64,000 nt of DNA from Palsa-504 sp963806335 (lineage in GTDB: Bacteria > Actinomycetota > Actinomycetes > Streptosporangiales > Streptosporangiaceae), in assembly GCA_963806335.1 (NCBI GenBank), contig CAWDXO010000003.1:15007-79006 (forward strand), given 5' to 3'. Under the pieces are notes generated by a model, which searched no databases, was not told the origin of the DNA, and was given only the letters and a program-made list of their open reading frames with translations. The position numbers were made by a program, and so were the translations under genes. Shown here piece by piece: positions 1-7,998 of this stretch; the first letter of the stretch is position 1, and every line of letters begins with the position of its first letter.

Positions 1-1902
1 CGGCTATACCGCGAGCTAGACCAGGCCAGGGGCATCGCCAGCAGCCTGCAGGTGCTCGGCAGCGTGGCCCGCGAGCAGGGCCGGTACGCCCGGGCGGTGG
101 AACTGCACGCGGAAAGCCTCGCGGTGGCGGAGGCCGCCGGGGATCGATGGGCGGTGGCGAGCGCGCACGGCTACCTGGCCTTCGCCTCCTGGCTGCAGCG
201 CGACTTCGACCGGGCCGCCGAAGAGGCGACCACCGGGCTGGCGATGTTCCGAGACCTCGGCGACATCGAGGGCGCGGTGTGGTCGCTGATCAACCTGGGC
301 ACGGTGGCCCGGTACCGCGGCCACGCCGAACGGGCGTCGGTGCTGCTGACCGAGAGCCTGGCTCTGTCGGAGGGGATCGGCTTCCGCGAGGGTATCGCGT
401 GGTCCGTCGAGCAGCTCGGCCTGATCGCGGCCGTCGACGGCGACCCGGCCACGGTCTCGCTGCTGCGCCGTAGCCTCGAATTGCACAGCGAGCTGCGAGA
501 CCGGTGGCGGATGTCCAGCGTGCTCGAAGACCTCGCGGCGATCGCGCTCAGCCAGGGAACGGCGCGGCAGGCGGCCCGGCTGCTCGGCGCGGCCGAGGCG
601 ATACGCGACGCGATCGGCACCGTGATCGCCCCGTGCGAGCGGCTCCAGCACAACCAGACCACCACGGCGGTGCGCGCCGCGCTCGGCGACGAGGCGTTCG
701 ATACCGCCCTGCGGCAGGGACAGCTCGCCACCATGGAGGAGCTCTCCGCTGACCTGCCGGCCGACGATCTCCCCGGCCCGGCCGAGCCCGGGCCAGCCCC
801 CGCCGCGCCAGCCCCCGCCCGGCCAGCCCCCGCCGGGCCAGCCCCCGCCGGCGCCACCCGCCGCCGCGCCACCCCCGCCGCGCCAGCCCCCGCCGCGCCA
901 GCCCCCGCCGCGCCAGCCCCCGCCGCGCCAGCCCCCGCCGCGCCAGCCCCCGCCGCGCCAGCCCTGGCGGCGCCACCGGACGCCGGGCCAGCCGCCGCCC
1001 CGGCCGACCCGGGTCCGGCCGTACCGGCCCCGGCCCTGCCGCCCCCGGACGGGGAGGCGGAGCCGGAAGCGGCCGCGCGTCCCCTGGTCCCGGCTCCGGC
1101 GGCGGGGAACGGCGCGACCAGAAGCGGCGCGGCCAGAAGTGCCGCGGCCGGGAACGCGGCGGGCAGCGGGGCACTCCGGATCAGGGCGCTCGGCGCGGCC
1201 GTGGTCGAGTTCGGCGATGCGGCGCTGACCGCCGCGGACTGGAGTTACGCCAAGCCGCGTGAACTGATGTTCCTGCTCGTCTCGTCGCCGCCGATGACCA
1301 AGGATCAGATCGCGGCCGCGCTGTGGCCTGACCTGTCGCGGCAGCAACTGGGCAACGCGCTGCATACGGCGCTGCGCGAACTTCGCCGTGCGCTGGGGGA
1401 TCCTGGCTGGGTGCGGTACTCCGACGGCCAGTACCGGTTCGACCGGTCGCGGCCGCACGAGTGCGACGTCACCGCGTTCGAGGACGCGCTCGTCGCCGCC
1501 CGTCGCGCCCGCCCGGCCGATGCCGCCCTGCCCCACCTGCAGCGCGCTATCGCCAGCTACGGCGGCGACTTCCTGGACGGCATGTCGACCGGCGAATGGG
1601 CACTGGTGCGCCGGGATGAGCTTCGCCGCGCCTTTGAGTCGGCCCTGCTCGCCACGGGCCGGCTGCTGGCGGCCGCGGGACGCCATCAGGCCGCGGCGGC
1701 GGCCTTCCGCCGGGCCGTCGCGCACGAGCCGCTGAACGAGTCGGCCCACCGGGAGCTGATGAACTGCTGGGCGCGGCTCGGCGAGACCGCCCGTGCCGTC
1801 AAGCATTACGAGGAGCTGGTCGAGGTGCTGCGCGACCAGGTCGGCGTGTCTCCCGCGGCCGAGACCGCGGCGCTGTACCGGCGGCTGCTGACCGCGTCGT
1901 AG
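1..1902 (+). CDS. BTAD-type transcriptional regulator with TPR region (5' truncated)
   Basis: The frame is open from base 1, so the start lies outside the window; 633 residues are visible. Roughly the first 240 residues are helical TPR-like repeats (pairs rich in A, G, Y and L). A long Pro/Ala linker follows (about residues 262-345). Then come a winged-helix DNA-binding domain of the OmpR/SARP type (about 395-480, with a KPRELMFLL-like segment and an ALWPDLS motif) and a bacterial transcriptional activator domain to the C-terminus. In AfsR-type regulators the winged helix is N-terminal; here it is C-terminal, behind the sensor/TPR part, as in the large LuxR/ATPase-type BTAD regulators, so an ATPase domain may lie upstream. 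The target is unknown. Confidence 0.85.
   Translation, partial: RLYRELDQARGIASSLQVLGSVAREQGRYARAVELHAESLAVAEAAGDRWAVASAHGYLAFASWLQRDFDRAAEEATTGLAMFRDLGDIEGAVWSLINLGTVARYRGHAERASVLLTESLALSEGIGFREGIAWSVEQLGLIAAVDGDPATVSLLRRSLELHSELRDRWRMSSVLEDLAAIALSQGTARQAARLLGAAEAIRDAIGTVIAPCERLQHNQTTTAVRAALGDEAFDTALRQGQLATMEELSADLPADDLPGPAEPGPAPAAPAPARPAPAGPAPAGATRRRATPAAPAPAAPAPAAPAPAAPAPAAPAPAAPALAAPPDAGPAAAPADPGPAVPAPALPPPDGEAEPEAAARPLVPAPAAGNGATRSGAARSAAAGNAAGSGALRIRALGAAVVEFGDAALTAADWSYAKPRELMFLLVSSPPMTKDQIAAALWPDLSRQQLGNALHTALRELRRALGDPGWVRYSDGQYRFDRSRPHECDVTAFEDALVAARRARPADAALPHLQRAIASYGGDFLDGMSTGEWALVRRDELRRAFESALLATGRLLAAAGRHQAAAAAFRRAVAHEPLNESAHRELMNCWARLGETARAVKHYEELVEVLRDQVGVSPAAETAALYRRLLTAS
796..960 (+). 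repeat. 15-bp tandem repeat encoding a Pro/Ala linker
   Basis: The unit gcccccgccgcgcca is repeated exactly five times at 886-960, with degenerate copies before it (796-855, 871-885). Fifteen bases is five codons, so the repeat preserves frame and encodes PAPAA units between the TPR part and the DNA-binding domain of the regulator. Copy number is probably variable by slippage. Confidence 0.9.
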
Positions 1903-2010
1903 CCATCCCCCGGTGTTTCCCCCAGTCGTGCGGCATTCCCCCGGTGCCGGCCTGCAACACTCGCCGGACAGCAGGGGGAAGCCGCCACGTCCGAATGGAG
2001 ATGCCCGCAG

Positions 2011-2424
2011 GTGTCCGATCCGATCCAGCCGCCCGCTGCGCGCCGGCCCGAGGAGGCCCTGGAACTCGTATCCCAGGCCCTCAGCGACGGCGACCTCGAA
2101 GCTGCCCTCGCGCAGTATGAGGGCGACGCGCGGCTTGTCACCTGGCGACCGTCGCCTGCCACTGCCGACGGGGCGGTCCGCAGCGCGCTGACCTGCTTCA
2201 TGGCCCTGCGACTGCCGCTGGCCGTGCAGATCGCGACCGTACTGCGGGCCCCGGGCCTGGCGCTGGTGATCTGCGAGCGGCGCACCGCGGGGACCGGGCC
2301 CGACGGTGAGCAGGTCAGATACCGCGGTCACGGCTGCGCCGTCGTGCGGGCCCAGCCGGACGGAACGTGGCGGATCGCGGCCGACGCCTGGCATCTCGGG
2401 ACAGAGATTCCCCTCTCGCCCTGA
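2011..2424 (+). CDS. SnoaL-like / NTF2-fold protein
   Basis: A 137-residue protein starting at GTG. The N-terminal helix with repeated Glu/Ala, the DGDLEAALAQYEGDA segment and the terminal beta strands ending in GTWRIAADAW are typical of the ketosteroid-isomerase-like YybH/SnoaL fold (DUF4440-type). These are small cone-shaped proteins that are either enzymes acting on small molecules or ligand binders; no catalytic pair can be assigned here. It lies 108 bp after the BTAD regulator and just before the stress protein. Function unknown. Confidence 0.7.
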   Translation: MSDPIQPPAARRPEEALELVSQALSDGDLEAALAQYEGDARLVTWRPSPATADGAVRSALTCFMALRLPLAVQIATVLRAPGLALVICERRTAGTGPDGEQVRYRGHGCAVVRAQPDGTWRIAADAWHLGTEIPLSP

Positions 2425-2465
2425 CGTCAAGCCGGGGGGTCCGCGAGGATCCGCCGGCTTCTTCC

Positions 2466-2471
2466 TATAAT
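2466..2471 (+). promoter_or_regulatory. -10 element TATAAT for a leaderless transcript
   Basis: A perfect TATAAT in a GC-rich background ends 6 bp before the GTG at 2478. That spacing would put transcription start on or next to the start codon, the arrangement of leaderless actinobacterial genes. No good ribosome-binding site and no clear -35 element are visible. Confidence 0.6.
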
Positions 2472-2477
2472 TCCGTT

Positions 2478-2948
2478 GTGACAGACGAAGAAGGCGCAGC
2501 CTTCGAACTTGGCACCGACGGACCCAAGGTCATTCTGGTCGGGATCGACGATTCGGTCACGTCACTGCGGGCCGGCGCGTACGCGGCCGGGCTGGCCCGG
2601 CGGCAGGGGGCCCGCCTGGTCTGCGTTTACGTGGAGCAGCCTTCTGCCATGTACGGCGCCGCGGCCGGCGGGGGCGCGGGCGTGATCGCCGCGCAGGAAG
2701 AGGCGCTCCAGGAAACCGCCGCGGACCTGCGGCGGCGAGCCGAGGAATACGCCGGCGCACTGGGCGTCTCGCTTACGTTCATCGCCGCCTGCGGCGACCC
2801 GTTCACCGAGCTGCGGCGGGTGGCCGATGAGGTCCGCGCCGACGCCGTCATCGTCGGCGCGTCGGCCAAGGCCGGGCACCGGTGGATCGGGTCGCTGGCG
2901 GTCCGGCTGGTCAAGGCCGGCCGGTGGCCGGTCACCGTGGTTCCCTAA
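2478..2948 (+). CDS. Universal stress protein (UspA family)
   Basis: A 156-residue single-domain Usp protein. It opens with a beta strand followed by VGIDDS, the usual nucleotide-binding Asp after strand 1. It closes with ADAVIVGASAKAGHRWIGS and an LVKAGRWPVTVVP end. The usual G-2x-G-9x-G(S/T) ATP loop is degenerate (the first G-x-x-G is GASA), although the GS is kept, so ATP binding is uncertain. GTG 2478 is preferred over an upstream in-frame start at 2367, because that would overlap the preceding gene and a TATAAT sits just before 2478. Likely role: stress or redox signalling. Confidence 0.85.
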   Translation: MTDEEGAAFELGTDGPKVILVGIDDSVTSLRAGAYAAGLARRQGARLVCVYVEQPSAMYGAAAGGGAGVIAAQEEALQETAADLRRRAEEYAGALGVSLTFIAACGDPFTELRRVADEVRADAVIVGASAKAGHRWIGSLAVRLVKAGRWPVTVVP

Positions 2949-2994
2949 ACAGCGTGATCCCAAGGCAGGTCAGGGCCAGGAAAGAGGTTTACCG

Positions 2995-3732
2995 ATGGGT
3001 GTAGCCGTGGTCACCGGGGCGGGATCCGGGCTGGGCCGGCACATCGCCGGAGCTCTGCTCGGCGCCGGCTGGCAGGTCGCGCTGGCGGGCAGGCGCGAGG
3101 AGCCGCTGCGCGAGGCGGCCGAAGCGGGTCCCGCGTCCGCGCTGGTCGTGCCGGCGGACGTGACCTCGCCGCCGTCGGTGGCGGCCCTGTTCGAGGCCGT
3201 GCAACAGCGCTGGGGACGCCTTGACCTGCTGGTGAACAACGCCGGCGTGTTCGGGCCCGCGGCCGGGGTGGACGAGCTCGGCCTGGCCGACTGGCGCCAG
3301 GTGGTCGACACCAACCTCACCGGCGCCTTCCTGTGTGCCCAGCACGCGGTGCGGATGATGAAGGCCCAGAGCCCGCGCGGCGGGCGGATCATCAACAACG
3401 GCTCGATATCGGCGCACACCCCCCGGCCGGACAGCGTGGCCTACACCGCTACCAAGCACGCGATCACCGGCCTGACCAAGTCCATCTCGCTGGACGGCCG
3501 GGCGTCCGACATCGCCTGCGGGCAGATCGACATCGGCAACGCGGCCACCGAGCTCACCGAGCGGTTCAGCCGCGGCGTGCTCCAGGCTAACGGCTCCATC
3601 GCCGCCGAGCCCACCTTCGATGCTCGCCATGTCGCCGACGCGGTGCTCTACATGGCGTCGCTGCCGCTCGACGCGAACGTCCAGTTCCTCACGATCACCG
3701 CGACCAAGATGCCGTACATCGGCCGCGGCTGA
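2995..3732 (+). CDS. Short-chain dehydrogenase/reductase
   Basis: A 245-residue classical SDR that reduces or oxidises a carbonyl/hydroxyl with NAD(P). TGAGSGLG (residues 7-14) is the cofactor-binding glycine motif, NNAG is the structural motif, and the active site is Ser137 with Tyr150-x3-Lys154 (YTATK). An AAAGAGG ribosome site precedes the ATG. An Arg follows the strand-2 glycine (AGRREE), which favours NADPH. It lies directly upstream of the acyl-CoA ligase and PHA genes, so a 3-oxoacyl or related substrate is plausible but not shown. Confidence 0.85.
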   Translation: MGVAVVTGAGSGLGRHIAGALLGAGWQVALAGRREEPLREAAEAGPASALVVPADVTSPPSVAALFEAVQQRWGRLDLLVNNAGVFGPAAGVDELGLADWRQVVDTNLTGAFLCAQHAVRMMKAQSPRGGRIINNGSISAHTPRPDSVAYTATKHAITGLTKSISLDGRASDIACGQIDIGNAATELTERFSRGVLQANGSIAAEPTFDARHVADAVLYMASLPLDANVQFLTITATKMPYIGRG

Positions 3733-3825
3733 GTACATTGAATTCACCCCGGGACGGGAGCATGCTGGCAGGTGGGGCCGCCACGGCCCTGACTGGCCGC
3801 AGCGACGCGAGCTTGGAAGGGTGCG

Positions 3826-5325
3826 ATGACGAACCTCAGTTCTCTGCTTGAGCGCGCGGCGGCGGATCAGCCGGGACATCCCGCGATCCGCCTGGACGAG
3901 GAGGTCCTCAGCTACGCCCAGCTGCGCGAGGCCGCCGGACGGATGAGCACGCTGCTGGCCGCGGCGGGGGTGGAGCCCGGCGACCGGGTCGGGATCATGC
4001 TGCCGAACGTCCCGGCGTTCCCGATCGCCTTCTACGGCGCGCTGGCCGCCGGCGCCGTCGTGGTGCCGATGAACCCGCTGCTCAAGAGCCGCGAGGTCAG
4101 CTACTACCTGAGCGACTCCGGCGCTAAGGTGCTGGTGGCGTGGCACACCGCCGCCGGGGAGGCCGCCAAGGGCGCCGCCGACGCCGGAGCCCAGGTGATC
4201 GCGGCCGAGACCGCCGACCTGGCCGGCCTGCTGGCGGAACACGCTGCCGCGCCGGCGGCGTCCGGCCGGAAGGACGAGGACGACGCGGTCATCTTGTACA
4301 CCTCGGGAACCACCGGCAAGCCGAAGGGGGCCGAGCTGACCCACGCCGGCCTGACCCGCAACGCCGAGCTCACCGCGCGGACCCTGCTGGAGAACAGCCC
4401 GGACGACGTGGTGATGGGCTGCCTGCCGCTGTTCCACGTCTTCGGGCTGACCTGCGGGCTGAACGCCACGGTCGCGGCGGCGGGCACGCTGACGCTGCTG
4501 CCCAGGTTCGACGGGGCCAAGGCGCTCGACATCATCCAGCGCGACGCGGTGACGATCTTCGAGGGCGTGCCGACCATGTACGCCGCCATGCTGCACTACC
4601 CGGAGGCGGACCCGGCGAAGGCCGCGACACTGCGCGTGTGCATCTCCGGCGGCGCCTCGCTGCCGGTGGAGGTCCTGCGCGGGTTCGAGGAGAAGTTCGG
4701 CTGCGTCATCCTGGAGGGCTACGGGCTGTCGGAGACCTCCCCGGTGGCGTCGTTCAACCTGCCGGACCGGGTCCGCAAGCCGGGCTCGATCGGCGTCCCG
4801 GTCGAGGGCGTGCAGATGCGGCTCGTCGACGAGGCGGGCCAGACCGCGCCGGACGGCGAAATCGGCGAGATCGCCATCCGCGGCCACAACGTGATGAAGG
4901 GCTACTGGGGGAAACCCGAGGCCACCGCGGAGACGATGACGGACGGCTGGTTCCGTACCGGCGACATGGCCCGGGTGGACTCCGACGGCTACTACTTCAT
5001 CGTCGACCGCAAGAAAGACCTGATCATCCGGGGCGGCTACAATGTATACCCGCGGGAGATCGAGGAGGTCCTGCACGAGCACCCGGCCGTCGCCGAGGTG
5101 GCCGTGATCGGGATGCCGCACCCCGAACTCGGCGAGGAGGTGGGCGCCGCCGTGGCGCTGAAGCCGGGCGCCAGCGCGACCCCGGAGGAACTGCGCGCGT
5201 TCGCCCGGGACAAGGTGGCGGCGTACAAGTACCCGCGGCGTGTCTGGCTGGTGGACGCGCTGCCCAAGGGCCCGACCGGCAAGATCCTGCGCCGCGAGGT
5301 CCAGATCCCGCAGGACGCGGGGTGA
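3826..5325 (+). CDS. fadD: Fatty-acyl-CoA / acyl-acid-CoA ligase (ANL superfamily)
   Basis: A 499-residue adenylate-forming enzyme that activates a carboxylic acid to acyl-CoA with release of AMP and PPi. The ATP P-loop YTSGTTGKPKG is at residues 158-168. GYGLSETSP, the TGD motif (WFRTGDMA), the hinge DRKKDLIIRGG and the terminal catalytic Lys in GPTGKILRRE are all present. Length is typical of FadD-like ligases. Its stop overlaps the GTG of phaC (GTGA), so the two are probably co-translated, suggesting supply of 3-hydroxyacyl-CoA or recycling of PHA monomers. Confidence 0.9.
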   Translation: MTNLSSLLERAAADQPGHPAIRLDEEVLSYAQLREAAGRMSTLLAAAGVEPGDRVGIMLPNVPAFPIAFYGALAAGAVVVPMNPLLKSREVSYYLSDSGAKVLVAWHTAAGEAAKGAADAGAQVIAAETADLAGLLAEHAAAPAASGRKDEDDAVILYTSGTTGKPKGAELTHAGLTRNAELTARTLLENSPDDVVMGCLPLFHVFGLTCGLNATVAAAGTLTLLPRFDGAKALDIIQRDAVTIFEGVPTMYAAMLHYPEADPAKAATLRVCISGGASLPVEVLRGFEEKFGCVILEGYGLSETSPVASFNLPDRVRKPGSIGVPVEGVQMRLVDEAGQTAPDGEIGEIAIRGHNVMKGYWGKPEATAETMTDGWFRTGDMARVDSDGYYFIVDRKKDLIIRGGYNVYPREIEEVLHEHPAVAEVAVIGMPHPELGEEVGAAVALKPGASATPEELRAFARDKVAAYKYPRRVWLVDALPKGPTGKILRREVQIPQDAG

Positions 5326-7154
5326 CCGAGCCAACGGGCCCATCCGAGCCGAAGGGGCGCGGCCCCGCCTGGACTGAGGAGCGAGGAACGAGCGACGAGG
5401 GAAGGCGGGGCCCCAAGGCGCCCCGGAGGCAAGAAGAAGACTCGGCGCCCCGGCGGCGAGAAGAAGACACTTCCTGGGCGCAAGACGCGGCCGACGCGGC
5501 CGGGGGTCTTGACCTGCTGCTGACCGACGCGGCGCTCGGCATCACCCGCCGGTTCCGGCCGGACAGCTCGCTGCTCCGGCTGGCGGCCGGGCTGGCCCGC
5601 CGCCCGCTCCTGGTCGGCCGTCAGGCGGCCCGGCTCGGCGCCGAACTCGGCCAGATCGCGGCGGGGCGGTCCGCGATCACGGCGCTTCCGCGCGACCGCC
5701 GCTTCGCCGACCCGGCCTGGAACGGCAACCCCCTGCTGCGGCGCGCGCTGCAGGCTTACCTGGCGGCGGCCAAGTCCGCCGAGGACCTGGTGGCCGGCGC
5801 CGATCTCGGCTGGCGTGACGACACGCGGATCAGGTTCGGCCTCAGCAACCTGATCGCCGCGGCCGCGCCGAGCAACAACCCGGTCCTGTCCCCGGCCGGC
5901 TGGAAGGCCGTCATCGATACCGGCGGCGCGAACGTCGTCCGCGGCCTGCGGGCCCTCGTCTCGGATCTGGCCAATCCGCCTCGGGTGCCGTCGATGGTCC
6001 CGGCCGGCGCCTTCGAGGTGGGTCAGGACCTGGCGGTCACGCCGGGCGGCGTGGTGTACTCGCGCGAGCAATTCGAGCTCATCCAGTACCAGCCCGTCAC
6101 GGCGACGGTCTACCGGTACCCGCTGCTCATCGTGCCGCCGATGATCAACAAGTTCTACGTCACCGACCTGGCCCCCGGCCGCAGCATGGTGGAGTACCTC
6201 GTCGGGCAGGGGCATCAGGTGTTCGTGATGTCGTGGCGCAACCCCGACGCCAGGCACCGGGACTGGAACCTCGATACCTACGGCGGCGCCGTGGTGGCGG
6301 CGCTGGCCGCGGTGCGCCAGATCAGCGGGGCCGCGAAGGCGAGCGTGTGCGCGCTGTGCTCGGGCGGCATCGTGACGTCGATGGTGGCCGCGCACCTGGG
6401 CGCGACCGGAGAGCTGCACGAACTGGCCAGCCTGTGCCTGGGCGTGACCGTACTCGACCAGGCCCAGGCGGGCACCGCGGGCGCGGTAATCGACGACGCG
6501 ACCGCCGCGGCGGCGATGGCGGTATCCGGCGCGCGCGGCTACCTGGACGGCCGGTCCCTGGCCGAGGTGTTCGCCTGGCTGCGGCCCGATGACCTGATCT
6601 GGAACTACTGGGTCAACAACTACCTGCAGGGACGCCCGCCGCCGGCCTTCGACGTCTTGTCCTGGAATGCCGACACCACCCGGCTGCCCGCCGCGCTGCA
6701 CCACGACTTCATCAAGCTCGCCCAGGCCAACGCGCTGACGGTGCCCGGCGCGGCCACGATGCTCGGCTCGCCGGTCGACCTGTCCAAGGTCGGCACGGAC
6801 GCCTACGTCGTGGCCGGCGTCGCCGATCACCTGTGCCCGTGGCAATCGTGCTACCGCAGCACGCAACTGCTCGGCGGCCCGGTCAAGTTCGTGCTGTCCA
6901 CCAGCGGGCACATAGCGGCCCTGGTCAACCCGCCGGCCAACCAGAAGGCTTCGTTCCAGACCGCGCCGGCGAACCCGGCCGACCCGGGCGAATTCCTCGC
7001 CGCGGCCACCACGACGGGCGGCAGCTGGTGGCCGGATTACTCGTCCTGGCTGGCGGAACGGAGCGGCGAGCGCAAATCGAGCCCGCGTAACCTCGGCCGG
7101 AAGGGATACCCCGTGCTGTACGCCGCGCCCGGAACCTATGTCCACGACCACTAA
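5322..7154 (+). CDS. phaC: Poly(3-hydroxyalkanoate) synthase
   Basis: A 610-residue PHA polymerase that joins (R)-3-hydroxyacyl-CoA units at the granule surface. The alpha/beta core carries the catalytic triad Cys346 (in ALCSGG), Asp502 (VADH) and His530 (SGHI). The lipase-like box is A-L-C-S-G-G rather than the usual G-x-C-x-G. NYWVNNYLQG and WNADTTRLP are conserved synthase segments. The start overlaps the ligase stop. The first 50 residues are a charged low-complexity extension containing an inverted-repeat element, so the functional start could be further in. A PhaZ-like hydrolase overlaps the 3' end. Confidence 0.9.
   Translation: MTEPTGPSEPKGRGPAWTEERGTSDEGRRGPKAPRRQEEDSAPRRREEDTSWAQDAADAAGGLDLLLTDAALGITRRFRPDSSLLRLAAGLARRPLLVGRQAARLGAELGQIAAGRSAITALPRDRRFADPAWNGNPLLRRALQAYLAAAKSAEDLVAGADLGWRDDTRIRFGLSNLIAAAAPSNNPVLSPAGWKAVIDTGGANVVRGLRALVSDLANPPRVPSMVPAGAFEVGQDLAVTPGGVVYSREQFELIQYQPVTATVYRYPLLIVPPMINKFYVTDLAPGRSMVEYLVGQGHQVFVMSWRNPDARHRDWNLDTYGGAVVAALAAVRQISGAAKASVCALCSGGIVTSMVAAHLGATGELHELASLCLGVTVLDQAQAGTAGAVIDDATAAAAMAVSGARGYLDGRSLAEVFAWLRPDDLIWNYWVNNYLQGRPPPAFDVLSWNADTTRLPAALHHDFIKLAQANALTVPGAATMLGSPVDLSKVGTDAYVVAGVADHLCPWQSCYRSTQLLGGPVKFVLSTSGHIAALVNPPANQKASFQTAPANPADPGEFLAAATTTGGSWWPDYSSWLAERSGERKSSPRNLGRKGYPVLYAAPGTYVHDH
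5361..5412. repeat. REP-like inverted repeat inside the phaC 5' coding region
   Basis: Ten-base arms ggccccgcct (5361-5370) and aggcggggcc (5403-5412) are perfectly complementary across a 32-base centre made of GAGCGAGGAACGAGCGAC-like sequence. The centre resembles purine-rich intergenic repeats seen in many actinobacterial genomes (recalled, not searched). A second direct repeat of about 25 bp, ending agaagaagac, follows at 5417-5467. Confidence 0.5.
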
Positions 7155-7998
7155 GGTGCGCGTCGTCACCGTCGGCGGCCAGCCGCTGCGGGTGGCGATA
7201 AGACCTGGCCGGAACGAGGCGGGCGGTACGCCCAGGCTTCCGCTGCTACTGATCAACGGCATCGGCGCCAACCTGGAGCTGCTCGAGCCGTTCGTGACCG
7301 CGCTCGACCCGGCCGTCGAGGTGATCAGGTTCGACCCGCCCGGCGTCGGCGGCTCGCCCCCGCCAGCCAGGCCTTACCGTTTCAGCGGGCTCTGCCGGAT
7401 GATCGCGGCCATGCTGACCGAACTCGGCCACGACCGCGTCGACGTGCTCGGCATCTCCTGGGGAGGCGGCGTCGCCCAGCAGTTCGCCGCATCCCAGCGA
7501 GCCAGGTGCCGCCGGCTCGTGCTTGTCGCGACCGCCATGGGCTCGCCCATGGTGCCGGCCCGGCCTTCGGTACTTGTGCACCTGGTGACGCCGCGGCGCT
7601 ATCTGGACCCCGGGTACCTGGGACGAATCGCCGGCGACCTCTACGGCGGACTGGCGAGAATCGATTCCGCGCCGATCGTGGCGGCGATGCACGACGGCCA
7701 CCGGCGCGGCCCCTCGCGCGGCTACCTGTACCAGCTCACCGCCGCGGCGGGCTGGACCAGCCTGCCGCTGCTGTCATGGCTGCGCCAGCCGACGCTCATC
7801 CTGGCCGGGGACGACGACCCGATCATCCCGCTCGCCAACGCCCGGCTGATGCACCTGCTCATCCGGAACTCGCGGCTGCACGTCTACCACGGCGGCCACC
7901 TCGGCCTGGTAACCGAGGCGGCCGAGCTCGCCCCGCTGGTGGACGGCTTCCTGGCCGAGAACACGCCGTCAAGGGAGAACTGGCATGCCAAGCACTGA
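7138..7998 (+). CDS. phaZ: Intracellular PHA depolymerase-like alpha/beta hydrolase
   Basis: A 286-residue alpha/beta hydrolase resembling intracellular medium-chain PHA depolymerases. LLINGIGAN forms the oxyanion-hole region, the nucleophile is Ser107 in GISWGGG, the acid lies in GDDDPIIP and the His in GGHLGL. Placement directly behind phaC (17-bp overlap) supports the depolymerase assignment over a generic esterase. It would release hydroxy acids from storage granules, which the upstream ligase could re-activate. The stop overlaps the next start by 14 bp. Confidence 0.8.
   Translation: MSTTTKVRVVTVGGQPLRVAIRPGRNEAGGTPRLPLLLINGIGANLELLEPFVTALDPAVEVIRFDPPGVGGSPPPARPYRFSGLCRMIAAMLTELGHDRVDVLGISWGGGVAQQFAASQRARCRRLVLVATAMGSPMVPARPSVLVHLVTPRRYLDPGYLGRIAGDLYGGLARIDSAPIVAAMHDGHRRGPSRGYLYQLTAAAGWTSLPLLSWLRQPTLILAGDDDPIIPLANARLMHLLIRNSRLHVYHGGHLGLVTEAAELAPLVDGFLAENTPSRENWHAKH

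Noticed and set aside
796..960. CRISPR-like array
   Set aside because: Fifteen-base perfect tandem units without spacers, inside a coding frame: a protein linker.
16..2430. 804-codon frame on the minus strand
   Set aside because: It mirrors the BTAD regulator; such long antisense frames are expected where GC-rich third positions suppress stops. Its product is Gly/Arg/Trp repeat nonsense.
2989..7271. Two long minus-strand frames (784 and 744 codons)
   Set aside because: Antisense to the SDR, ligase, PhaC and PhaZ genes; His/Arg/Gly-rich composition with no family motif.
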